A program made the translations under genes and the position numbers. The notes below the pieces were generated by a model. That model saw only the letters and a list, made by a program, of their open reading frames with translations, was not told the origin of the DNA and searched no databases. Of a DNA stretch of 64,000 nucleotides, positions 50,125-59,114 are shown one piece after another. Origin of the DNA: Rhynchopus euleeides (Eukaryota; Euglenozoa; Diplonemea; Diplonemida; Diplonemidae); contig OY723313.1 of assembly GCA_963210315.1 (NCBI GenBank), positions 682,001 through 746,000 of the forward strand, given 5' to 3'. How positions within the stretch are numbered: position 1 is the first letter of the stretch; each line of letters starts with the position of its first letter.

Positions 50125-50241
50125 ACCACGCACATGATGATAGACTTTTACCATCCATACACTCTCGTTCTTCCGAGGCTGGCCCAGTGCGGACAGATGC
50201 CAAAGTCCAACATGCTTCTGCAATGCTGATTGCGATGTGGT
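50125..50241 (+). ncRNA. Box C/D snoRNA candidate, module B copy 2 (U96-like)
   Basis: C box at 50134-50140, D box at 50226-50229, stem ACCACGCA/TGCG...TGGT intact, guide identical to copy 1. Confidence 0.65.
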
Positions 50242-50288
50242 TCGATTGAGGTGAGTGCCACGTGCCGCCACCTGCCCTCCACACACTC

Positions 50289-50390
50289 CTGTGCTGTGAT
50301 GACCAACACAACTTGGATTCCTCTTCGCGAAGGCATCTGCCTTGTGAGCGGCTTTCTGTTCGTATAACAACACTTGCTGAGTCCACACAG
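50289..50390 (+). ncRNA. Box C/D snoRNA candidate, module C copy 2
   Basis: C box GTGATGA at 50296-50302, D box CTGA at 50377-50380, stem CTGTG/CACAG. Confidence 0.6.
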
Positions 50391-50413
50391 CTGCTCCTCA
50401 CTCACACCCTGTC

Positions 50414-50507
50414 CTTTGGATGATGACAACACTCTTTTCAGTTGGATTTTCCCACGTGTCACTTCCATGCACGATCAAAATGAGCTGTGGTTTAATTCTT
50501 GACAAAA
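50414..50507 (+). ncRNA. Box C/D snoRNA candidate, module A copy 2
   Basis: C box ATGATGA at 50420-50426, D-like TTGA. The closing stem is CAAAA instead of CAAAG, so it pairs slightly less well. Confidence 0.45.
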
Positions 50508-50649
50508 CTGGGCCCTCTCTTCGGGGCACGCTCTTCGCCCCTCCTCCCCTGCATCACCCCATGCCACTGTCACACTGCCACTGCACCTGCTTGTGATATT
50601 CTTTGTCTCCCTTGACTAAGCCCTTCATCCAGTCCCACCAGGCGCAGCG

Positions 50650-53600
50650 ATGGACCCAGCAGATTGCATGGATGAGGCCCTGGAAAGTGCAAACGCTGTT
50701 CTTTCCGAGGTGGGGGCGGCTGTGGCAGCGGTGAAGGCAGAGATCACCGAGGACCCTGTTGAGGACGAAGACGAGGAGGAGGACGAGAAGCCGATCTTCA
50801 CGAAGAAGGATAAGAAGTCGAGGAAGGAGAAGAAGGACAAAAAGGACAAGAAGGATCGGAAAGAGAAGAAGGAGAAGAAGCGGAAACGCGAGCTGGAAGA
50901 TGACTCCGAAGCGGAAACCCCCATGAAGCGGGTGAAGGACGAGCCGAATGAAGAGATGGGCTACGACGACACCGAAGTTGGTGCGGCTGACCCAGCGGCA
51001 CCAACACAAGCGCCAACACAACGCGCACCTGGTATGACACCGCTTGCTGCGACCACCGTATTGCGTGTTTCTATCAAATTGAACCTTTTGTTCAAGTTTG
51101 CAAGACCACTTTGGAACGATACTTCTGGACGTGCCCCGAGCCAACCCATTCACCACGGTGAACCCCCCCGGGGGGTGGCTTGGGGTCCCCCCTCCCCTCT
51201 CCTCCTGGCAAATCACTCGAATCACCTGAAACGCAACAACATCGGCACAACCTTGGTGGTGTCACTGAAACCCTTCCCCTCTCTTTTCACTCCGCGCAAA
51301 ACTGTGCATTTTGGGGCGAGATCATGCCCGAGCGTTCGGTGTGCCTCCTGGGATCAGGGTGGCAAGGTCGCTTGCAGGTGCATCCTTCGGCTGTCGCCTG
51401 ACAGGTCAGGGCTGCCCATCCCTCACCCCCACGCACGCCAACCCTCCTGCCCTGACAGAGACGGATGCGCCTATGCTGCCGCCGGAGGACCCGCGTGAGT
51501 TCTCTGTGATCTTCAAGAAGAAGCAGCCGTTCCGCCCTGGGTCTGTCATTAAGGACGAAGGCACGCTGAGCAACAAGGCGAAGGACATCGTCGATCAGAT
51601 GCTCACGGCACGTCAAGCGGATTTGCAGGCCATGTATGCTGCTGTTCATGTGTGTTGAGTCTGTGTGTGAGCTTAGCAGCTTTGGTGACAGAGGGGGTGG
51701 GGTGGGGTGCACGGTGGTATCGGGGGGTGCTGGGAGTGTCCTGCGGTGTGCTGTTGTGTGTTCTGCCCGTGCTGCACACCCCTCCTCTGCGTGCAGGAAA
51801 GAAGGCAAGGCAGCGGTGAACAAGCTCAAGCTTCTCCCGGAGGTTGAGAAGGTGGCATCAATGTCGGCGTATCAGCAGGCGCTGGTGTCTCAGAAGTTTC
51901 TGCAGGCAGTTGAAATGTATGTCTGTGGTGCTGGCCGCCCGTTTTCGGCCTGATATCCCGACCACCATCAATGGATGTGGGAGTTGCCGGACCTGTTTGG
52001 AGTTGGAAAGGGGGCCATAACACAGCGGTGTGCTGCTGTGCACACACGTCTGCCACCTCGCTGCCCGAGATACGACACACAGCACTCACATCATTTGTGC
52101 GTCAGACAGCCACCCTCAGCACACCACGCACATGATGATAGACTTTTACCATCCATACACTCTCGTTCTTCCGAGGCTGGCCCAGTGCGGACAGATGCCA
52201 AAGTCCAACATGCTTCTGCAATGCTGATTGCGATGTGCTTCGATTGCCACAGATGCAGCATCCACATCCTCACATCACACAAGCCACAAAAAGGGGAACT
52301 AAAACGCAGCCTGCACCCTCCGACCATGCACGGTGTAAGCTGTACCTGTCTTTCCCGAGATGTTCGTTGCACACAGTACATGTTTGAGACAAGAATGTCT
52401 TGCCCTGCAGCCTTGCGCTTCCTGGCCTCTTTTGCCTTGTCCGCAGCCGCCTTCTTTGCCTCAGTGCACTGTCTCCTGTGGGCAGAGAGCCGCCTTTCTA
52501 TCACCACAGCTGCAACATTCACATCCCCACATCACACAAGCCACAAAAGGGGAACTAAAACGCAGCCTGCACCCTCCGACCATGCACGGTGTAAGCTGTA
52601 CCTGTCTTTCCCGAGATGTTCGTTGCGCACAGTACAAGTGTGAGGCAAAAATGTCCACCAGGTCCACAACTGCTGGACAGGCACCACACTCCCGGTGGTG
52701 CTCAGATTTCACAGGACCTCACTGGTCACTCACACCCTGTCCTTTGGATGATGACAACACTCTTTCAGTTGGATTTTCCCACGTGTCACCTCCATGCACG
52801 ATCAAATGAGCTGTGGTTTAATTCTTGACAAAGCGACACCTGTCCTGTATTCTCTTCCACGATACACATCACATGCATTCGACATGATGCCTGTCATTGC
52901 CGAATCACTTTGTTGGCTCGTTGGCGTGGCCCCGCTCTTTGGATGATGACAACACTCTTTTCAGTTGGATTTTCCCACGTGTCACTTCCATGCACGATCA
53001 AAATGAGCTGTGGTTTAATTCTTGACAAAGCACCGCTGCAAGCCCTCTGCATCTGTCTCTGCGGGCATCCCCATATCCCCCAATCAGCATCACAGCTGCA
53101 ACATCCACATCCTCACATCACACAAGACACGAAAGGGGAACTAAAACGCAGCCTGCACCCTCCGACCATGCACGGTGTGAGCTGTACCTGTCTTTCCCGA
53201 GATCATGTATTGTGCTGTGTTGAAGGGGCACAAGACAGCAATGTCTGCTGTGCAGATACGACTGCTACCCTCTGTAATGCCCTCGCTCACGCTCCGCCCT
53301 TTGGATGATGACAACACTCTTTCAGTTGGATTTTCCCACGTGTCACTTCCATGCACGATCAAAATGAGCTGTGGTTTAATTCTTGACAAAGCGATACCCC
53401 CTTGACTCAAGCTTCTTTGTCGTTCCGCGACTTGGCAGGCCTCCACACATGAGGCATAGCCACGTGGTGCCCGTCCAGGTTGGGGTGGGAGGCGAGGGCT
53501 GTGCTTGCTCGTACCCCACAGGCCGGAGCCCGAATGTAATCGAGCCCAGGACGTGCGACACTAAACCGGAACAGTTGATGGTGGCGTACACCTTGACCAC

Positions 53601-55787
53601 AACCCTGCCATCATAGCTGGAGTTGAGGTTGCCGACACGCCCACATGAAGGGGCTGCTGAGATGCACGATTCGCACATCGTCATCGACAACGAGTGACTG
53701 ACAATGTGGTGGGTGATTCCGGTGACAGTCTTCTAATTGTAGCCCTACTTGTTATCTGCCAACACTACCGCACCCCGCTTCCACAGGTGGCTTCGTGCAC
53801 CGAAGGACCAACTGCCGAGTTTCCCAATCCGGACAACTCTGTTGCGGATACTGATGAACGTATGTATTGCCTGTGACACCAGCCTTGCCATTTGTTTCCG
53901 ATGACTGCCCGCCTTCAGAAGGGTGTAGGGTCAGAAGCCTGAGTGGGTCCGGCTAGCAGCTCGCACAGTTGCCGTGCGCACGCGTGCCCCCCAGACAACC
54001 CCGTCACGTGGAGGCGACTCCTTCTGCAGTGATGACCAACACAACTTGGATTCCTCTTCGCGAAGGCATCTGCCTTGTGAGCGGCTTTCTGTTCGTATAA
54101 CAACACTTGCTGAGTCCACACAGCTGCTCCTCACTCACACCCTGTCCTTTGGATGATGACAACACTCTTTTCAGTTGGATTTTCCCACGTGTCACCTCCA
54201 TGCACGATCAAAATGAGCTGTGGTTTAATTCTTGACAAAACTGGGTCGCCGACCAATGTCCACTTTGTTTGTCACATGCAACACATTCACTCCAGACGAC
54301 ACCACGCACATGATGATAGACTTTTACCATCCATACACTCTCGTTCTTCCGAGGCTGGCCCAGTGCGGACAGATGCCAAAGTCCAACATGCTTCTGCAAT
54401 GCTGATTGCGATGCGGTTCGATGAAGGTGAGTGGCACGTGCCACCACCTGCCCTCCACACACTCCTGTGCTGTGATGACCAACATAACTTGGATTCCTCT
54501 TCGCGAAGGCACCTGCCTTGTGAGCGGCTTTCTGTTCGTATAACAACACTTGCTGAGTCCACAGCTGCTCCTCACTCACACCCTGTCCTTTGGATGATGA
54601 AAACACTCTTTTCAGTTGGATTTTCCCACGTGTCACTTCCATGCACGATCAAAATGAGCTGTGGTTTAATTCTTGACAAAGCACCACTGCAAGCCCTCTG
54701 CATCTCAGTGTGTGACCAGGATGTCACAGGAACACGTTCACATGCGAGTCCATATTGGAAAGGGGGCCATAACACAGCGGTGTGCTGCTGTGCACACACG
54801 TCTGCCACCTCGCTGCCCGAGATACGACACACAGCACTCACAACACTTGTGCGTCAGACCGCCACCCTCAGCACACCACGCACATGATGATAGACTTTTA
54901 CCATCCATACACTCTCGTTCTTCCGAGGCTGGCCCAGTGCGGACAGATGCCAAAGTCCAACATGCTTCTGCAATGCTGATTGCGATGTGCTTCGATTGCC
55001 ACAGATGCAGCATTCACATCCTCACATCACACAAGCCACAAAAAGGGGAACTAAAACGCAGCCTGCACCCTCCGACCATGCACGGTGTAAGCTGTACCTG
55101 TCTTTCCCGAGATCATGTGTTGCACAACATCATGTCACACACGACCATACCCACACGCCCATCCGTGGAAAGGCAAATAACCACCCCCGCCTCACCTTGA
55201 CCCCACCACACCCACCCCTTCTACAGTTCCCTTACCAAGGCGATCCCGGGCGTGTCCGGTCGCAGCGCGAGCTGGCCTGGAAGAACACGGGCATCACGAA
55301 GGAGGATCTGATGGAGTCCAAGCTGGGTCAGCACGTGCGGAAGTTTGTGTCGCACCCCAACGAGACGCAGGAGAACCGGAAGCTGGCCTCGCTGCTGATG
55401 GAGCGGTGGAGCAGGCTGATCTTCGGGCTGTCGAAGAACTACAAGCTGCTGGAGAAGCAGGAGGAGGACTCTGGCCGCATCTCGCACTTCCGCCCCGACG
55501 AATACGTCATCCCTGCGGACATCAAGAAGTACACCCGTGACGGAGAGCGTGTGTACCCCGACCGCAACGCCGATGGCGAACCTCTCCCTACACGCTGTCG
55601 CATGCCGAAGACTATCATGGCTGACTTCATCAGACGCCCGAAGTCTGAAGCTGTGACAGCAAAACCCCGTTCCGAAGCACACGCGCAGATGCAGGCCCAC
55701 GTCCGGAAACTTCGATCTGGCCGTGACCGCGCTGTCGTGATGAGCATCGAAGGGTCTTCTTCCACCCTCAGGGCCGAGGACAAGTAG
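50650..55787 (+). CDS. IWS1: IWS1/Spn1 transcription elongation factor (5 exons)
   Basis: Nuclear factor that binds Spt6 and RNA polymerase II through a TFIIS N-terminal-domain (TND) helical core. Exons: 50650-51031, 51459-51633, 51797-51916, 53787-53859, 55227-55787. All junctions keep the frame (phases 1, 2, 2, 0), and every donor is GTATG-type. The N-terminal part is acidic and then lysine-rich (nuclear localisation). The core begins AAVNKLKLLPEVEKV; the 73-nt exon 4 encodes WLRAPKDQLPSFPIRTTLLRILM, matching the family's W-L-x-P-L-P-D-x-S-L-P-x-x-x-I-R block; exon 5 gives SKLGQHVRKFVSHPNETQENRKLASLL and MERWSRLIFGLS. The total is about 436 residues. Introns 3 (1870 nt) and 4 (1367 nt) are far larger than others here and are filled with snoRNA-like modules, so IWS1 appears to be a snoRNA host gene. 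Confidence 0.87.
52003..52122 (+). repeat. Module D copy 2 (5'-truncated)
   Basis: Lacks the first ~50 bp of module D; the remainder matches 49952-50124 and again abuts module B. Confidence 0.6.
52123..52239 (+). ncRNA. Box C/D snoRNA candidate, module B copy 3 (U96-like, intronic)
   Basis: C box at 52132-52138, D box at 52224-52227, same 5.8S guide. The outer stem has TGTGCT where copy 1 has TGTGGT. It lies inside IWS1 intron 3. Confidence 0.65.
52251..52386 (+). repeat. Module E copy 1
   Basis: About 120-135-bp repeat (acatcctcacatcacacaag ... gtacctgtctttcccgagat). No C/D boxes recognised. Replaces modules C-A after module B. Confidence 0.6.
52505..52640 (+). repeat. Module E copy 2
   Basis: Same module in IWS1 intron 3; shares with copy 1 an extended 3' part, gatgttcgttgc.gcacagtaca. 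Confidence 0.6.
52742..52833 (+). ncRNA. Box C/D snoRNA candidate, module A copy 3 (intronic)
   Basis: CTTTG stem, C box at 52748-52754, D-like TTGA, CAAAG stem. Confidence 0.5.
52937..53030 (+). ncRNA. Box C/D snoRNA candidate, module A copy 4 (intronic)
   Basis: CTTTG stem, C box at 52943-52949, D-like TTGA, CAAAG stem. The upstream flank differs from other copies, but the stem is kept. Confidence 0.5.
53089..53203 (+). repeat. Module E copy 3
   Basis: Matches 52251-52366 with few changes (acaagacacgaaagg variant). Confidence 0.6.
53299..53391 (+). ncRNA. Box C/D snoRNA candidate, module A copy 5 (intronic)
   Basis: CTTTG stem, C box at 53305-53311, D-like TTGA, CAAAG stem. Confidence 0.5.
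54024..54123 (+). ncRNA. Box C/D snoRNA candidate, module C copy 3 (5' flank diverged)
   Basis: C box GTGATGA at 54029-54035 and D box CTGA at 54110-54113. The 5' flank is unique (cttctgca), so homology starts almost at the C box. Only a short CTG/CAG stem remains. Confidence 0.55.
54147..54240 (+). ncRNA. Box C/D snoRNA candidate, module A copy 6 (intronic)
   Basis: CTTTG stem, ATGATGA C box, D-like TTGA, closing CAAAA as in copy 2. Confidence 0.45.
54301..54417 (+). ncRNA. Box C/D snoRNA candidate, module B copy 4 (U96-like, intronic)
   Basis: C box at 54310-54316, D box at 54402-54405, guide unchanged; stem ACCACGCA/TGCG-atg-CGGT. Confidence 0.65.
54465..54564 (+). ncRNA. Box C/D snoRNA candidate, module C copy 4 (intronic)
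   Basis: C box GTGATGA at 54472-54478, D box CTGA at 54553-54556, CTGTG/CACAG stem with a 2-nt deletion beside it. Confidence 0.6.
54588..54681 (+). ncRNA. Box C/D snoRNA candidate, module A copy 7 (intronic)
   Basis: CTTTG stem, ATGATGA C box at 54594-54600, D-like TTGA, CAAAG stem. Confidence 0.5.
54702..54874 (+). repeat. Module D copy 3
   Basis: Full-length module D directly before module B copy 5. Confidence 0.6.
54875..54991 (+). ncRNA. Box C/D snoRNA candidate, module B copy 5 (U96-like, intronic)
   Basis: C box at 54884-54890, D box at 54976-54979, guide unchanged, outer stem variant TGTGCT as in copy 3, followed by module E as in copy 3. Confidence 0.65.
55001..55116 (+). repeat. 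Module E copy 4
   Basis: Ends about 110 nt before the last IWS1 exon. Confidence 0.6.
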
Positions 55788-56579
55788 ACAGGGCTGGTTG
55801 TGGGGGAGGTGCGGTGGGCAGGGTTGTCCTGTCGGGTGGGGCCCCTTGCCTCCCGCGCTGTGTGAATAGCAAACACCAAGGGGTGGGAGGTGGGTAGGCG
55901 GTGTGTGCTGTGGCGGTGGCTGGCAGGCTGCGGGGCTCAACTATGAATGAGCGCCGCAGAAGCCAGGCCATACGCCGAACCTGCCACCTCCTCCTCCCCC
56001 ACCCCCTGCGCGGAGTCAAAAGTTTTGTTGACCGAAAGAAAACCCAACAAATGAAACGAAATTTTCTTCTGCCAAGCTTCTGATCGGCGGTGCCTGAGGC
56101 TGCTGCTGGGTGCAGAGCCGCACACTGCAGCCCCTCCCCACCCCCTGTGTAGGTTCGCGGGGGGGTGCGGGGGGTCCGGTGTGGCTGCTTGGGGAGCTGG
56201 AGTGACCTCGTTGTTCAACAGATGCCCCCACACCAACCACCCCAGCCGCCCTCCTCCCCGTTCCAACAACAAACAACCGTCAAAATCCGGGCGTTTGTGT
56301 TGATGCGATATATTTCGATTCTCGCAGCCAACCCATCGCCAGAGCCGCCTCCTTGACAGCCTGACTCCGCTCGTTGGTTCCGAGCCTCAGTGAGGGCCTC
56401 GAGGAGTTGAGCCAGACTATTGCTGTGCAAATAGAGCACATGCTAATGGGGAGGCAGCAGGGGGGAGATATATAAAAACAGAGAACAATGTTCTAAGGCG
56501 CAACGTGTGGTGCGTGCTACGCGCTTGCTCCGAGAAGAGTACAAAAAAAGAAACCCCAAAAAAAAATACCCATACTATT
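55788..56579. other. Intergenic, no gene recognised
   Basis: 3' flank of IWS1; short non-conserved ORFs and A-runs near 56545-56570. Confidence 0.45.
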
Positions 56580-57572
56580 GGTGCCCCTGATTTACCCCTT
56601 TTTCACTACGCACAAACTACGCAATCTGGGGGGGGGGGGGTCTCGCTTTTTGGTCCCCCCCCCAGTTTTTTTTGGTCCCCCTTTCTGTGTGGCTACTGAG
56701 ACAGGACTGGAGGCACTGCGCTGACCGAGCAAAAAATTATTGCCAGAACTCACTATACACCGTACGAAAGAACGCACGACATGTGGGGCGGGACTCCAGA
56801 AACACCTGGGCAAGGTTGCCCCATGCCCAGAAACACCTGAGAAGGAAGTGAGTTCCAGGAGCCGCGTAGAACACCCTCGAGATTGTGAATGATGATACGA
56901 TCACAGCCTTCAGGGCGCTGCGAGGTGCCACCCTGAAGGTGGCCCTTGACATCAAGGAGAGCGTCGGCCGAGGGGTCGACGAAAAGCTGAAGAAGGCGCT
57001 ACTGGCACTGGATCCCGCGGGGTATACGGAGGTCACCGCCACACAGGCAACCTCCGCTGACAACGTCCAGGAGACGTTATCCGAGGGGATCACAACGGCA
57101 CTAGAGATCTGTGTCACGGGATCCAGGCGCCCACTCTCCCTCGACGGTCTGGGGATTGTTGTTGGGTATGGTGTCGTTTCCTGCAGCTGCAAAAAAGCGT
57201 AGCAACTGTGCTTCCTTCTTCCTTAATGATGCGTTGACGCTTCCACCCGGAGGAGCTGAAGCAGGCACCGCTTAATGATGCGTTGATGCTTCCACCCGAC
57301 GAGCTGAAGCAGGCACCGCGCCAAAGGGCACCCCCAAAGAGACCTGCAAAGACTGCGTCGAAACCCGCACCGAAGGCTGCCAGCGCTGCAGCACCTGAAG
57401 AACCTGCAGCACCTGAAGCGCCTGCACCCTCACTGACCCCGGAACAGCAAGAACTCCTTGAGTTTGGGGTCCCGGCATAGAGACAGAGAATGGCTGAGTA
57501 AATCAAAAAATGAGACCCCCCCCCCCTTTTCACTACGCACAAACTACGCAATATGGGGTCGTCAGGGGCACC
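56580..57572. mobile_element. Small element with GGTGCCCCTGA inverted ends
   Basis: GGTGCCCCTGA at 56580-56590 and its complement at 57562-57572. Just inside each end is a direct repeat, CACTACGCACAAACTACGCAAT (near 56600 and 57528). A related end lies at 35091-35104. No clear target duplication, so its class is uncertain. Confidence 0.45.
56885..57480 (+). pseudogene. Degenerate ORF pair inside the small element
   Basis: An open frame at 56885-57202 (105 codons, AFRALRGATLKVALDIKESV...) and one at 57283-57480 with an Ala/Pro/Lys-rich, H1-like tail (PKRPAKTASKPAPKAA...). They are separated by a 49-bp imperfect tandem duplication (cttaatgatgcgttg..., about 57225-57320) that introduces stops. 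It may be a broken element-encoded protein; no family recognised. Confidence 0.35.
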
Positions 57573-59114
57573 ACATACTCGGTGTCAAGTATGAAGCTAA
57601 ATGTGGAGTCCAAGTCCCGATTCAGGATTGCACTTTTTTTCTCTTTGGGTTTTTATAGGGAGGGAAATTTTTTTTTCTCCTTGGGTTTTTTAGGTGGGAT
57701 TTTTTCCCCACAGGTTTTCTGGGTGAAGTTTTTCGAGGGCAGGTGGTATTCTAGTGGGGGATGAGGATGAATCCTCCGGACACCCGCCCCTTTTTCGGTT
57801 GTTCCAGCCAAAACCCGGCGTTGTTCCCCAGTCAAGAGCCAGGCGTTCACTACCGTGGCCTTCGGCGGCTGGGGGGCTCCGCCCCAGACCCCCCTGTACC
57901 ACTAGGCTGCAGCGTGTGCCTGTCTTGTAGCCAAGTCCTTTGGGTTCACATCAGCGAATGGGACCCAGACCACTCTCAGTAGCCTCAGGAGGACGCAGCC
58001 AACAATCTGTACGCCCGCAACTCCCACGCGCTCCCACTACGGCGCAAGGAACAGATACTCACTACCGTGGCCTCCGGCGGCTGGGGGGCTCCGCCCCCCA
58101 GACCCCCCGTATGTCGAGCAACCAAATCCTTGAGCTTGTGCCACTGGGCATAGGAAGGGGTCGTTACAATAACGCCCCGAAAACCCATTTTTGGCACCCC
58201 TTGCCTGGCATGTTGCTGTTGTGTTGCCACTATCTCTCATCACACAGGGCGTCCAATACCCACACCACACTCACACTGGTTGTGTGGTGGGGATGGGGGG
58301 ATTTTCTTGCCCGCGAGGGGATTGCGCGCCATTTCCCCCCCCCCCCCCCCCCGAAAAACCCTTGGAGAAAAAGTGGAATCCCGACCCCTTTTTGGACCCA
58401 AAAAGGCCAAAGTCCCAGGCATACTTGCTCGGTGTTGCCGAAATATGGGGGTACCAACTACACCACCAGGGGGTTCCCCGCCTGGCCTGGGGAGGCACCA
58501 ACAACCCTCGCTTGGGAGGGGGGGGTGGGGGTGGGGGTGAGCTGCCGTCACCCCACGCAGGGCGCTGTGTGGCGTGTGGAGAAGGGCATGGTGGAAGATA
58601 TGTGCCATGTTTGTGCGGTTCACCCCACCCCCACCCCACCCCCCGAGAACCTCTCTGCTTTTTTTTCCCGATGTGGATCTCCTCCCCTCCCCTCCCCTCC
58701 CCTCCCCTGCCCAGTGCCGCGACCTTCACTCTAGACGACGAGATATATCCGACATCTGACACGCCCACTCCGCATTCTCCCACAGAAGCCTGCTCCCACC
58801 CACCCCCCCGGGGAAAAAGGGGGAGGGGGGGACAAACACACAGGCAGAACACGGCCGCCTCTCTGCGCCAACACACCAACACACCTCTCCCCCCACCCCT
58901 GGGGCTTAGCAGCGAAGCAGCGGCTCCGGCGGAAGGGTGGGTGGCGGTGGTGGATCCCGGTCCCACCCTTCTCCCACCACCACCACACACACACGCATCC
59001 CTCGAGTTGTTCCACAACTCGCCTATCTCGCACTCTCTTCCCCTCCCGCTACCCTCAGAGTGTGGGTGTGGGGTGGTGGTGGTGGAGAGGCCTGTGGTGT
59101 AGAAAGGCCTCAAG
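57573..59114. other. Intergenic with two GC hairpin blocks
   Basis: Blocks at about 57848-57895 and 58057-58107 match the internal GGCTGGGGGGCTCCGCCCCCCAG hairpin region of the 15-17 kb MITEs, together with neighbouring pieces (agcctcaggaggacgcagcc; accaagtcctt-like), so this is probably a decayed, end-less relative. C-run and (CCTCCC)n sequence fills 58330-58720. Confidence 0.55.

Larger units (their letters stand above)
51917..53786 (+). other. IWS1 intron 3, repeat-module rich
   Basis: Donor gtatgt, acceptor ttccacag. Module order: D(partial)-B-E, E-A, A, E, A. A unique ~290-bp insert (about 53410-53700) includes a minus-strand ORF of 104 codons (53376-53690) with no known motif. Confidence 0.8.
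53860..55226 (+). other. IWS1 intron 4, repeat-module rich
   Basis: Donor gtatgt, acceptor ttctacag. Module order: C(partial)-A, B-C-A, D-B-E. Confidence 0.8.
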
